Positions 53,140-61,715 of a stretch of DNA of 64,000 bases are shown here, one piece after another. The position numbers were made by a program, and so were the translations under genes. Every line of letters starts with the position of its first letter. Position 1 is the first letter of the stretch. The notes below the pieces were generated by a model. The model worked only from the letters and a program-made list of their open reading frames with translations. It searched no databases and had not been told where the DNA came from. Origin of the DNA: CAYJPV01 sp964372095 (GTDB lineage: Bacteria; Acidobacteriota; Vicinamibacteria; Vicinamibacterales; JAKQTR01); assembly GCA_964372095.1 (NCBI GenBank), contig CAYJPV010000001.1:310001-374000 (forward strand), written 5' to 3'.

Positions 53140-54369
53140 ATGCTGCGTTTTCTGACAGCCGGCGAATCGCACGGCAAGGGCCTGGTGGTGATCGTGGACG
53201 GCGTGCCGGCCGGCCTCGACCTCGATGTGGCCGCCATGACGCACGCCCTGCGCCGCCGGCAGGGCGGGTACGGGCGCGGGCGCCGTATGGCCATCGAACG
53301 GGATACGCCCGTCGTGCTGGGCGGCGTCCGCCACGGCCGCACGACGGGGGCACCGGTTGCCATCACGATCGAGAATCGGGACTGGGTGAACTGGCAGAAG
53401 ACCATGTACCCGGAAGCCGAGGTTCCGGAGGATGCCACGGGGACGGCACGCGCTGCCGTCACGCGCCCGAGGCCCGGGCACGCGGACCTTGCCGGCGCCA
53501 TCAAGTACGGCCATGACGACGTACGCGACGTGCTGGAGCGCGCGAGCGCACGCGAGACCGCAGCCCGCGTGGCCGCCGGGGCGGTGTCCCGTCAAATCCT
53601 GCGGGAGGTCGGGGCGGACGTCACCAGTCATGTAGTCGCCATCGGGCCGGTGGCCGTGCCCGACGCCACAGCCGTCACGTGGGACGTCATCGCCGCCCTC
53701 GACGACGATTCGCCGACCCGCTGCGTTGACGCCGCCATCGCCGCGCGCATGATCGACGCCATCGACACCGCGCGGGCCGCCGGCGACACGCTGGGCGGCG
53801 CCTTCGAAATCGTGGCGCGGGGCGTGCCGCCCGGCCTTGGCAGCTACGCGCAGTGGGACCGCCGCCTCGACGGCCGCCTGGCCCAGGCCCTGATGTCCAT
53901 CCCGGCCATCAAGGCCGTCGGCATCGGTCTGGGCGCCGACGCGGGCCGCCGGCCCGGTTCCGAGGTCCACGATCCCCTGTTGCCGCGCACGGACAGCGGG
54001 CCGGGCCACGCGTCGTTGCCGGCAAGACGCCCGACCAACTACGCCGGCGGCCTCGAAGGCGGGGTGACCAACGGCGAAGAGGTCCGGGTCACGGCGTTCA
54101 TGAAACCGATCGCCACCCTGATGCGCCCCCTGCCGTCGGTTGACCTGGCCACGCGGGGCCCTGCCGACGCCGCCATCGAGCGCAGCGATGTCTGCGCGGT
54201 GCCCGCCGCGTCGGTCGTGGGTGAAGCGATGGTCGCCTTCATCCTCGCCGACGCCCTGCTCGAACGATTCGGCGGAGACACGGTGGCGGACGTCCGCCGC
54301 CACTACGACAGCTGGCTGACGGCCTCCAGACTCAGGTTCGCAGCGCGACGGGGGGAGGCGTCATCATGA
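53140..54369 (+). CDS. aroC: chorismate synthase
   Basis: The product has 409 residues and makes chorismate from EPSP using reduced FMN. The ATG at 53140 gives the normal start MLRFLTAGESHGKGLVVIVDG. Signatures RRQGGYGRGRRMAIE, PRPGHADLAGAIKYGHDDVRDVLERASARETAARVA (the FMN-binding stretch) and GGVTNGEEVRVTAFMKPI are intact. It completes the shikimate pathway but is encoded away from the aro-trp supraoperon. It heads a coupled run with def (ATGA overlap), fmt and rsmB. Confidence 0.97.
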   Translation: MLRFLTAGESHGKGLVVIVDGVPAGLDLDVAAMTHALRRRQGGYGRGRRMAIERDTPVVLGGVRHGRTTGAPVAITIENRDWVNWQKTMYPEAEVPEDATGTARAAVTRPRPGHADLAGAIKYGHDDVRDVLERASARETAARVAAGAVSRQILREVGADVTSHVVAIGPVAVPDATAVTWDVIAALDDDSPTRCVDAAIAARMIDAIDTARAAGDTLGGAFEIVARGVPPGLGSYAQWDRRLDGRLAQALMSIPAIKAVGIGLGADAGRRPGSEVHDPLLPRTDSGPGHASLPARRPTNYAGGLEGGVTNGEEVRVTAFMKPIATLMRPLPSVDLATRGPADAAIERSDVCAVPAASVVGEAMVAFILADALLERFGGDTVADVRRHYDSWLTASRLRFAARRGEASS

Positions 54370-54875
54370 TCCGTCCCATCGTGAAGTACGGCACGTCGGT
54401 GCTCCACGCACCGGCCGAGACCATCACCGACATCTCCGGCGAACTCGGTGACATCATCAACGACATGGTGCAGACCATGTACGCCGCTCCGGGAGTGGGG
54501 CTTGCCGCTCCGCAGATCGGACTGCCCCTGCGGCTGTTCGTCGTCGACATCTCCGTCGGCCGCCGGGCCAACGAGTTGTACACCTTCATCAACCCCGAGT
54601 TCGTGGACCGCGACGGGATGCAGCTGGAAGAAGAGGGCTGCCTGAGCCTGCCCGGCTTCAACGCCACCGTGGCCCGGCCGGCCAAGGCGACGGTGCGCGG
54701 CCTGTCGCTGGACGGCAAAGAACAGGTCATCGAAGGGACCGGCTTGCTCGCGCGGGCATTCCAGCACGAGATGGATCATCTCGAAGGCCGGGTATTCGTG
54801 GATCGGCTGCGCGGCATCCAGCGTGATCTGATCGTCCGTCGTATCCGGAAACTCGATCGGCTCGGCAAATGGTGA
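54366..54875 (+). CDS. def: peptide deformylase
   Basis: The product has 169 residues and removes the formyl group from nascent Met. The three family motifs are present: GVGLAAPQIG, EEGCLSLPG (metal Cys) and QHEMDHLEG (two metal His and catalytic Glu). The N-terminus MIRPIVKYGTSVLHAPAE is standard. The ATG overlaps the aroC stop (ATGA). Linkage to fmt, which adds the formyl group to initiator tRNA, is widely conserved. Confidence 0.97.
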   Translation: MIRPIVKYGTSVLHAPAETITDISGELGDIINDMVQTMYAAPGVGLAAPQIGLPLRLFVVDISVGRRANELYTFINPEFVDRDGMQLEEEGCLSLPGFNATVARPAKATVRGLSLDGKEQVIEGTGLLARAFQHEMDHLEGRVFVDRLRGIQRDLIVRRIRKLDRLGKW

Positions 54876-55849
54876 CCGACGTACCGCCGCGGCTGCGCCT
54901 CGTGTTCTTCGGGACGCCCGACTTTGCCGTGCCAACGCTCGAGGCCATGCTGGATTCGCGGCACGCCGTCGTCGGTGTCGTCACCCAGCCCGATCGGCCG
55001 CGCGGGCGCGGCCAGCAGGTGCTTGCAAGTCCCGTGAAGCAGCTGGCAATCCGGGCGGCCGTGCCCGTCCTCCAGCCGGACCGGCTCAAGAACGAAGGCT
55101 TCCTGCAGGCATTCGGGGCGTGGAACGCTGACCTCGGTGTCGTGGCTGCGTACGGCAAGATCCTCCCGGCCGCCGTGCTGGCCGCCCCTCGCCTGGGCCT
55201 GATCAACGTACACGCGTCACTGCTGCCCCGGCACCGCGGCGCGGCGCCCGTGCACCGCGCCGTCATGGCCGGTGATGCCGTCACGGGCGTCAGCCTCATG
55301 CGGGTCGTCCAGGCACTCGACGCCGGGCCCGTGTTCGCCACCGTGGAACGGCCCATCGGGCCCGACGACACGAGTACGCAGGTTGAGCACGACCTCGCGA
55401 TCATGGGGGCCCGCCTGGCGGTCACCGTGATTGACGCGCTCGCCGACGGCCGTGCGTCGTCGGAATCGCAGGACGAAACCGGCGCGACCTACGCGCATCG
55501 CCTCGAGAAGGCGGAGGGGGCGCTCGACTGGGCCCGCCCGGCCCCGGACATTCACAACCGCGTGCGCGGTCTGCAACCCTGGCCGATGGTCTGGACGTTC
55601 CTGCACGGCCGTCGCGTCATCATCGTCCAGACGCGGCTTGTGCCGGACGCCGTCGCGAGCGACGCGCCCCCCGGTACCGTGCTGCAGGTGACGCGCGACG
55701 GCCTCCGGGTGCGCACCGCGGACGGCGCGATCGACGTCGTCGCGGTACAGCCCGAAGGACGCCGGCCGATGAGCGCCCGCGAGTACGCCGCCGGCCACCG
55801 CCTCGCACCGGGCGACATGTTCGCGCCGGCCACCCCGGCAGAAAGCTGA
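54869..55849 (+). CDS. fmt: methionyl-tRNA formyltransferase
   Basis: The product has 326 residues. The formyltransferase fold starts LRLVFFGTPDFAVPTLE. The catalytic segment LINVHASLLPRHRGAAPVHRAVMAGD holds the conserved His and Arg, followed by TGVSLMRVVQALDAGP. The C-terminal tRNA-binding OB domain is present. ATG 54869 overlaps def by 7 bases; the next codon, GTG 54872, would overlap by 4 and is an alternative start. Confidence 0.96.
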   Translation: MVTDVPPRLRLVFFGTPDFAVPTLEAMLDSRHAVVGVVTQPDRPRGRGQQVLASPVKQLAIRAAVPVLQPDRLKNEGFLQAFGAWNADLGVVAAYGKILPAAVLAAPRLGLINVHASLLPRHRGAAPVHRAVMAGDAVTGVSLMRVVQALDAGPVFATVERPIGPDDTSTQVEHDLAIMGARLAVTVIDALADGRASSESQDETGATYAHRLEKAEGALDWARPAPDIHNRVRGLQPWPMVWTFLHGRRVIIVQTRLVPDAVASDAPPGTVLQVTRDGLRVRTADGAIDVVAVQPEGRRPMSAREYAAGHRLAPGDMFAPATPAES

Positions 55850-55857
55850 ACGCGACC

Positions 55858-57207
55858 ATGATCGCTCCCGCCCGCCGCGCGGCGCTGCGGATCCTGCGCT
55901 CCGTGCAGGCCGGCGGGACTGACCTTGCCACGGCCCTTGAACGTGAGCGCCCCGGCCTGGCGGATCCGCGCGACCGGGCATTGGCGTCCGAGTTGTGCCA
56001 CGGCGTCCTCCGCTGGCGCGCCTCGTTGGATCACGTCATCGCCTGGGCGGGCGAACGCCCGCTGTCGGCCTTCGACGGAGCCGTGCTCGACGTCCTCAGG
56101 CTGGGCGCGTACCAGATTCTGCACTTGACCCGCGTGCCGGCTGCGGCAGCCGTACACGACGCCGTGAACCAGTGCCGGGCCGAGGGATTCCCGCGCGCTG
56201 GCGCGGCCGTCAATGCGATCCTGCGGACCATCAGCCGCCGGCGCGCCGAGTTGCCGATGCCCGGGCCCGAACACCCGCTGGAGCACCTGTCCATCACGCT
56301 GTCCCACCCGGCGTGGCTCGCCGCGCGATGGCTCGACCGGCTCGGCGCAGAAGCCGCCACGGCCTGGGCGACGTTCAACAATACGCCAGCGCCCATCGTG
56401 ATTCGCGCTCACACCTGGCACGAGACACGGGAGGCCCTCGCGGCGTGGCTGCAGGAACGGGGCGTGGTCACAACGCCCGCCACGTTCGCGCCTGACGGGC
56501 TCGTTGTCACGTCCGGCAATCCGGTCATCGACGCGGCCGATGGCGTGGGCCGCCGGTTCTCTCTGCAGGACGAGAGCGCACAACTCGTGGCCGCGTTCGT
56601 CGGCGCGCGGCCGGGTGAGACGCTGCTCGACACCTGCGCCGCGCCGGGCGGCAAGACGACCGCGCTGGCTGGCGCCCTCTCGCCGGCGGGCCGGGTGGTC
56701 GCCTCGGACCTGCGTCCCCGGCGCGTCCGGCTGCTGCGCCAGACCATCGCCGCGTCGGGAGCCCCCGGAGTCTACGTGGTCCGCGCCGACGCCAGCCGCC
56801 AGCTGCCCTTTCGCCCCGTCTTCGACGCCGTCCTCGTGGACGCCCCGTGTTCCGGGCTCGGCACGATTCGGCGTGACCCCGATATCCGCTGGCGCCGGGC
56901 GGAAAGCGACCTCGTGGCCTTCGCCGAGGTGCAGATCCGGATGCTGGCCACGGCCGCCGCCGCCGTCCGGCCGGGAGGCCGGCTCGTCTACGCCACGTGT
57001 TCGAGCGAGCCGGACGAGAACGAGGCCGTCGTCGAACAGTTCCTGCGTGACCATCCCGCATGGCGCATGGATGCGGACCCGAGCCGCATGGCGGCCGTGC
57101 CTCCAGGCGTCCGGGCCTGCCTGGACGATGGCGGCTGGCTGGCGCCCCGGCCGGATCGCCACGGCCTCGAGCCGTTCTTTGCGTGCGCCTTGCGCACACC
57201 GGCGTGA
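55858..57207 (+). CDS. rsmB: 16S rRNA (cytosine(967)-C(5))-methyltransferase
   Basis: The product has 449 residues. The N-terminal NusB-like helical domain (AALRILRSVQAGGTDLATAL) is followed by the SAM-dependent methyltransferase. LLDTCAAPGGKTTALAG is the SAM loop, DAPCSGLGTIRRDPDIRWR carries the release Cys, and LVYATCSSEPDENE carries the nucleophile Cys. It starts 8 bases after fmt and continues the conserved def-fmt-rsmB order. Confidence 0.95.
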   Translation: MIAPARRAALRILRSVQAGGTDLATALERERPGLADPRDRALASELCHGVLRWRASLDHVIAWAGERPLSAFDGAVLDVLRLGAYQILHLTRVPAAAAVHDAVNQCRAEGFPRAGAAVNAILRTISRRRAELPMPGPEHPLEHLSITLSHPAWLAARWLDRLGAEAATAWATFNNTPAPIVIRAHTWHETREALAAWLQERGVVTTPATFAPDGLVVTSGNPVIDAADGVGRRFSLQDESAQLVAAFVGARPGETLLDTCAAPGGKTTALAGALSPAGRVVASDLRPRRVRLLRQTIAASGAPGVYVVRADASRQLPFRPVFDAVLVDAPCSGLGTIRRDPDIRWRRAESDLVAFAEVQIRMLATAAAAVRPGGRLVYATCSSEPDENEAVVEQFLRDHPAWRMDADPSRMAAVPPGVRACLDDGGWLAPRPDRHGLEPFFACALRTPA

Positions 57208-57242
57208 GTCAATCGGGGTATCTGTAGTACATTCAAGGGTTG

Positions 57243-57965
57243 ATGGCCGCTCCGTCCCGCGCCCGCACCTTCGGGCGCAAGTTCGTGCTGATCGCTGCGC
57301 TGGGCGCCACGTACGGCGTCTTCACGCTCGCGGCGATGAAGGTCGCGTTACGCGCCCGCGAGACCGCGGTGCCGTCGTTTGTCGGCCTGGAACTCGCCGC
57401 GGCGATGCAGACCGGCGATGACGTGGGCCTGAGCGTGAAGGTGGACGAAACGAAACGGTTCGATCCGAAGGTCCCTGTGGGCTCGGTGGCCGCACAGGAC
57501 CCGGCACCCGGCGCGGCGGTCCGCCGCGGCCGCACCGTCCGCGTGTGGATCTCGTCGGGGTCGCGCGAGCTCCTGGTGCCGCGCCTCGTGGGTGAACCGC
57601 AGCGGACGGCACAAGCGCGGCTGCAGCAGGAGGGGCTTGAACTGGCGTCGGTCAACGACATCCGGTCGACGGCGTGGCCGGCCGACGTCATCGTGGCGCA
57701 GGATCCGCCGCCCGACGCGCGCAGCGCGCGGGTCTCGGTGCTGGTCAATCGCGGCGAGCAGGCCGGCGGGTTCGTGATGCCCGATTTAATCGGCGTGTCC
57801 GGGGAACCGGCCATGGAACTGCTGCGCCGGGCCGGGCTGCGAGTGACCGTGGTCGCCCAGCAGCCCTACCCCGGCCTGCCGGCCGGCATGGTCCTCCGTC
57901 AGCACCCGCCGGCCGGGTTCCAGGTCACCACCGAAGAGCCGATTTCTCTGGAGGTCAGTCGATGA
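57243..57965 (+). CDS. membrane-anchored protein with three PASTA domains
   Basis: The product has 240 residues from ATG 57243 (AAGGG 5 bases upstream; a TTG one codon earlier is unlikely). An N-terminal anchor (KFVLIAALGATYGVFTLAAM) is followed by three PASTA units. Each begins with a VPSFVG-, VPRLVG- or MPDLIG-like motif and ends with a VAAQDPAPG-, VAQDPPPD- or LRQHPPAG-like motif. PASTA domains bind muropeptides in PknB-type kinases and PBPs. No kinase or transpeptidase domain is attached. The position between rsmB and rpe is where many Firmicutes carry the PASTA kinase PrkC. Confidence 0.9.
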   Translation: MAAPSRARTFGRKFVLIAALGATYGVFTLAAMKVALRARETAVPSFVGLELAAAMQTGDDVGLSVKVDETKRFDPKVPVGSVAAQDPAPGAAVRRGRTVRVWISSGSRELLVPRLVGEPQRTAQARLQQEGLELASVNDIRSTAWPADVIVAQDPPPDARSARVSVLVNRGEQAGGFVMPDLIGVSGEPAMELLRRAGLRVTVVAQQPYPGLPAGMVLRQHPPAGFQVTTEEPISLEVSR

Positions 57966-58654
57966 CGATCCGGCTGGCGCCGTCGATGCTCGCCGCCGAC
58001 TTCGCGGCGCTGGGTGACGCGGTTGCGACCGCCGAACGCGGCGGCGCGGACTACATCCACCTCGACATCATGGACGGGCACTTCGTGCCCAATATCTCGA
58101 TTGGGCCGCCTGTCGTTGCCGCGTTGCGCCGGGTTGCCACCGTGCCGCTCGACGTCCACCTGATGATTGACGATGCAGACCGCTATATTCCGGCCTTTGC
58201 GAACGCCGGGGCGTCGATGATTTCGGTGCACGTGGAGGCGCTGCCGCACCTGCACCGCACGATCGGCCTGATTCACGACCTGGGCCTGCAAGCCGGCGTG
58301 GCGCTGAACCCCGCGACACCGGTCGGCAGCCTCGCGGAAATCGCCGCCGACGTGGACTTCGTGCTGGTGATGACGGTGAACCCCGGGTTCGGCGGTCAGA
58401 CCTTTATCCCGCACAGCACGTCCAAAGTACGGTCGATGCGCGCCTTGCTCGACAGCGTCGGCAACGCCGCCCCGATCGAAGTCGATGGCGGCATCGACAT
58501 GGAGACGGTCGGGGCGATCGTCGAAGCCGGGGCCGAAATCCTCGTCGCCGGCTCGGCCATCTTCGGCGCGCCCGATCCGGTCGCCGCCGCGCGCGGTCTG
58601 AAGGCGCTGGCCGAATCGGCGGCCCGCTCGGCTGACGCGGGCCGGGGCCGATGA
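57962..58654 (+). CDS. rpe: ribulose-phosphate 3-epimerase
   Basis: The product has 230 residues. It is a TIM-barrel zinc enzyme interconverting ribulose-5-phosphate and xylulose-5-phosphate. LAPSMLAADFAALGDAV carries the Ser and first residues. HLDIMDGHFVPNISIGPPVV (Asp, His), DVHLMI (His), VNPGFGGQTFI and IEVDGGIDMETV (Asp) follow. The ATG overlaps the PASTA stop (ATGA), and its stop overlaps the thioesterase start in the same way. Confidence 0.96.
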   Translation: MTIRLAPSMLAADFAALGDAVATAERGGADYIHLDIMDGHFVPNISIGPPVVAALRRVATVPLDVHLMIDDADRYIPAFANAGASMISVHVEALPHLHRTIGLIHDLGLQAGVALNPATPVGSLAEIAADVDFVLVMTVNPGFGGQTFIPHSTSKVRSMRALLDSVGNAAPIEVDGGIDMETVGAIVEAGAEILVAGSAIFGAPDPVAAARGLKALAESAARSADAGRGR

Positions 58655-59064
58655 AGCGAGTGCTGGGGAGCCACGTGTCGGCGGCCGCCGTGCGCGTCCG
58701 GTACGCCGAAACGGACAAGATGGGCGTGGCGTACCACGCGAATTATCTGGCGTGGTTCGAGGTCGGACGGTGCGAGTGGCTGCGCAGCCAGGGCTGGAGT
58801 TATCGGGACATGGAGACCGACGGCACGATGCTGCCGGTCATCGAAGCGCATTGCGAATACCGTCAGCCTTCGCGTTACGATGATGAACTGGACGTGCGGA
58901 CGCGAGGATGGCTGCTGTCGCCGGTGCGTGTCCAGTTCGACTACGAGGTGATCGTGCGATCCACGGGCACGATTGCCGCCGTGGGACACACCATTCACGC
59001 GGCAACGGACCCGGGAGGGCGACCCCGCCGGTTGCCGGAACGCGTCAGGAACCTGTTTTCATGA
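58651..59064 (+). CDS. YbgC/4HBT-type acyl-CoA thioesterase
   Basis: The product has 137 residues. The hotdog-fold signature VRYAETDKMGVAYHANYLAWFEVGR contains the catalytic Asp and the following GVAYHANY helix. CEYRQPSRYDDELDVRT and RLPERVRNLF complete the 4-hydroxybenzoyl-CoA thioesterase family pattern. YbgC is commonly tied to the Tol-Pal envelope system; here bamD follows 53 bases downstream, which also suits an envelope context. Acyl substrate is unknown. Confidence 0.9.
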   Translation: MKRVLGSHVSAAAVRVRYAETDKMGVAYHANYLAWFEVGRCEWLRSQGWSYRDMETDGTMLPVIEAHCEYRQPSRYDDELDVRTRGWLLSPVRVQFDYEVIVRSTGTIAAVGHTIHAATDPGGRPRRLPERVRNLFS

Positions 59065-59117
59065 ACGCACTCGGTGCCGGAACGGCTGTAACCACATTGC
59101 TTGAGACTCAGGTGCCC

Positions 59118-59927
59118 ATGACTGCTCGTACTCGATTTCGCGTTGGCGCCGGCATCGGCCTGCTGGTGATCGGCCTTGTGGCGTCGGCCTGCGGCCCGAA
59201 GAAAGAAGTGGTGCCGCAGGGCATGCTGGAGGCCGACAAGTTCCTGTACGAACGCGGCCAGGAACTCCTGTCGAACAAGAAGTGGTACCAGGCGCGCGAG
59301 TACTTCCAGCAAATCGTCGAGAACTACCCGCAGAGCACCTACCGCCCGGACTCCAAACTGGGGCTGGGCGACACCTACATCGGCGAGAACACCACCGAGT
59401 CGCTGATCCTGGCGCAGAACGAGTTCAAGGAGTTCCTCACGTTCTACCCGACCAACGCCCGGGCCGACTACGCCCAGTACCGCGTCGGGTTCGCCCACTT
59501 CAAGCAGATGCGGGCGCCCGAACGTGATCAGTCGGAGACACGCGAAGCCATCGCCGAGTGGAACGCGTTTGTCGAACGGTACCCGAACAGCACGCTGCTC
59601 GGCGAGGTGCAGGCGCGCCTGCGCGAAGCGAAAGACCGCCTGGGCGATTCCGAATACGGGGTCGGGCTGTTCTATTTCCGCGTGAAGTGGTATCCGGGCG
59701 CGATCGACCGCTTCAAGGCGCTTCTCGCGAGCGACCCCGCCTACACACGCCGCGACGCGGTCTACTACTACCTGGCCGAGTCGATGGTGGCGCTCAGCCG
59801 GCCGGCCGAAGCCCTGCCCTACTTCGACAAACTCGTGCAGGAGTTCGCCCAGAGCGAGTACCTGGAGCGGGCCACGAAACGGGTAGCCGAATTGAAGGCC
59901 GCCGCCGACGAGGCTGCGAAAAAATGA
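59118..59927 (+). CDS. bamD: outer-membrane assembly lipoprotein BamD
   Basis: The product has 269 residues. ATG 59118 was chosen (AGGTG 6 bases upstream) because it gives a compact lipoprotein signal ending VASAC. An ATG at 59061 would give a 44-residue pre-region but overlaps the previous stop by ATGA, so it remains possible. The mature part is TPR helices (LYERGQELLSNKKWYQAREYFQQIVENYPQS, LAQNEFKEFLTFYPTNARADYAQYRVGFAHFKQM), the BamD/YfiO pattern. It is the essential partner of BamA in inserting outer-membrane barrels. Presence supports a diderm cell. Confidence 0.9.
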   Translation: MTARTRFRVGAGIGLLVIGLVASACGPKKEVVPQGMLEADKFLYERGQELLSNKKWYQAREYFQQIVENYPQSTYRPDSKLGLGDTYIGENTTESLILAQNEFKEFLTFYPTNARADYAQYRVGFAHFKQMRAPERDQSETREAIAEWNAFVERYPNSTLLGEVQARLREAKDRLGDSEYGVGLFYFRVKWYPGAIDRFKALLASDPAYTRRDAVYYYLAESMVALSRPAEALPYFDKLVQEFAQSEYLERATKRVAELKAAADEAAKK

Positions 59928-60497
59928 TCAGGAGTGGCGGGACGCCGCCGAGGAGGCGCGCGCAAACCGCCGATAGTAGTCGGCCGCCGAAATCACGGCG
60001 ACGACCACCACGGCCCAGAGCGCGACGTGCCCCAGGAATGTAAACCAGGGAACCCCGTCGTGACCCAGAATCAGCAGAAGGATGGAGGCCACCTGGCAGG
60101 CCATCTTGCCTTTGCCGAGCGGCGACGACGGGATGACCACGCCGCGCGCGTAGGCCAGGCTGCGCAGGGCCGTCACCGCGAACTCGCGGCCGATGATCAC
60201 GGCGACCATCCAGGCCGGCGCGGCCCCCATCTGGACCAGCGAGATGAAGGCGGCCGCCGTGAGCAGCTTGTCGGCCAGGGGGTCCATCAGCTGGCCGACG
60301 ACGGTCACCTGCTTGCGCCGCCGCGCGACGTAGCCGTCGAGCCAGTCGGTGGCCGACGCGAACGCGAAGATGGCCGCGCCCAGCATGTGGTTCGTCAGTC
60401 CGGGCACGAGCCGCCCCTCGGGCTTGGTGAGGAGGACCACCACCAGCAGGGGGACGAGAAAGATCCGGACGAGCGTCAGGCTGTTCGGCAGGTTCAT
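59928..60497 (-). CDS. pgsA: CDP-diacylglycerol-glycerol-3-phosphate 3-phosphatidyltransferase
   Basis: The product has 189 residues. The CDP-alcohol phosphatidyltransferase motif DG-x2-AR-x8-G-x3-D-x3-D is complete (DGYVARRRKQVTVVGQLMDPLAD) in a protein with five or six membrane helices (NLPNSLTLVRIFLVPLLVVVLL, ALWAVVVVAVISAA). It makes phosphatidylglycerol phosphate, the precursor of PG and cardiolipin. The stop abuts the bamD stop with no gap. It is divergent from the sugar-nucleotide genes. Confidence 0.94.
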   Translation of the reverse strand: MNLPNSLTLVRIFLVPLLVVVLLTKPEGRLVPGLTNHMLGAAIFAFASATDWLDGYVARRRKQVTVVGQLMDPLADKLLTAAAFISLVQMGAAPAWMVAVIIGREFAVTALRSLAYARGVVIPSSPLGKGKMACQVASILLLILGHDGVPWFTFLGHVALWAVVVVAVISAADYYRRFARASSAASRHS

Positions 60498-60535
60498 GCG
60501 GGTTGTCCCGTCAACGACGACGGTGGATCCGCGTC

Positions 60536-60541
60536 ATTGTA
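60536..60541 (-). promoter_or_regulatory. -10-like element before pgsA
   Basis: TACAAT (60541-60536) on the minus strand, about 39 bases before the pgsA ATG; no clear -35 at standard spacing. Confidence 0.3.
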
Positions 60542-60618
60542 TCCTGAGAGACGATCCCGCCGCAGCCGCCCTGTTCCAGGAGCAGCCCGAGCGCGGCGGG
60601 TGATGCGTCCGTTTGAAG

Positions 60619-60624
60619 TAAGAT
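60619..60624 (+). promoter_or_regulatory. -10-like element before the sugar-nucleotide pyrophosphorylase
   Basis: TAAGAT (60619-60624) ends 12 bases before the ATG at 60637. No -35 at standard spacing; AGGT just after it could be a weak ribosome site. Confidence 0.35.
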
Positions 60625-60636
60625 AGGTCACTTGTC

Positions 60637-61704
60637 ATGAAGGCAATCCTGCTCGCCGGGGGAAAAGGCACACGCCTCCGCCCCCTCACGCTGCACACCC
60701 CGAAGCCCATCGTGCCCATCTTCGGCCGGGCTTTCCTCCACTACCAGATCGACCTCGTCCGCCAGGTGCCCGAGATCGACGAAGTGGTCCTCAGCCTCAA
60801 CTACCAGCCGCGCCGCATTCGCGAAGTTTTCGGCGACGGCCAGGATCTGGGCATCAAGATCAGCTACGTGGTCGAACCCAGCCCCCTGGGCACCGGCGGC
60901 GCGATCAAGTACGCCACCGGCTCCTACGACGACACCATTGTCGTGTTCAACGGCGACGTGATGACCCAGGTGCCCCTGGCCGACGTCATCCGCCAGCACC
61001 GCGAGCGCAAGGCCAAGGCCACCATCGTCCTGACACCCGTGGACAACCCCACGGCCTACGGCCTGGTCGAGACCGACGCCGACAGCAACGTGCGGCGGTT
61101 CCTGGAGAAGCCGAAAGCCGAGGAGATCACCTGCGACACGATTAACGCCGGCGTGTACATCCTCGAGCCCGAGACCTTCGACCGCATCCCGAAAGACACC
61201 GCCTGGTCCATCGAGCGCAGCTACTTCCCGTCGCTGGTCGAACGCGCCGAGACGTTTGTCGCTTACGTGTACCGCGGCTACTGGATCGACATCGGCACGC
61301 CGGAGAAGTACATGCAGGTGCACCGGGATGTCATGGACCGCCGGTTCGTGGCCGAGCCGTTCGGCAGCCACCCCCGCGGATCGATCCAGATGGCCGCCGA
61401 CGTCAAGGTCGAAGAAGGCGCGATCCTGGAAGGCCCGTGTTTCCTGGACGAAGGCACGATCGTCAAGGCCGGCGCGCGGGTGCTGCCCTACAGCGTCATC
61501 GGCAAACACACCGTGATCGAAGAGAATGCCGTCGTGGACGGGTCGGTCATCTGGCCCGGCGCGCGTATCGCCAAAGACGCCCTCGTGCGCGGAGCGATTC
61601 TGGGGCGGCACTGCCACATCGGCCGGAACGCCGTGGTCGGCCCCGGCGTGGTCATGGGCGACAAGTCCGCGGTCACCGACTATTCGAGCCTGGTCTCTTC
61701 CTGA
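60637..61704 (+). CDS. NDP-sugar pyrophosphorylase (mannose-1-phosphate guanylyltransferase-like) with left-handed beta-helix
   Basis: The product has 355 residues. The nucleotidyltransferase signature MKAILLAGGKGTRLRPLTLHTPKP is at the start. EPSPLGTGGAIKYA, FNGDVMTQV (metal Asp), LEKPKAEE and RGYWIDIGTPEKY follow. From about residue 245 come hexapeptide repeats (VIGKHTVIEENAVVDGSVIWPGARIA) forming a left-handed helix. It joins a sugar-1-phosphate to an NTP. Linkage to phosphomannomutase argues for mannose-1-phosphate/GDP-mannose, but glucose or N-acetyl forms cannot be excluded. The stop overlaps an alternative start of the next gene. Confidence 0.88.
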   Translation: MKAILLAGGKGTRLRPLTLHTPKPIVPIFGRAFLHYQIDLVRQVPEIDEVVLSLNYQPRRIREVFGDGQDLGIKISYVVEPSPLGTGGAIKYATGSYDDTIVVFNGDVMTQVPLADVIRQHRERKAKATIVLTPVDNPTAYGLVETDADSNVRRFLEKPKAEEITCDTINAGVYILEPETFDRIPKDTAWSIERSYFPSLVERAETFVAYVYRGYWIDIGTPEKYMQVHRDVMDRRFVAEPFGSHPRGSIQMAADVKVEEGAILEGPCFLDEGTIVKAGARVLPYSVIGKHTVIEENAVVDGSVIWPGARIAKDALVRGAILGRHCHIGRNAVVGPGVVMGDKSAVTDYSSLVSS

Positions 61705-61715
61705 TGGAGCGAGTG

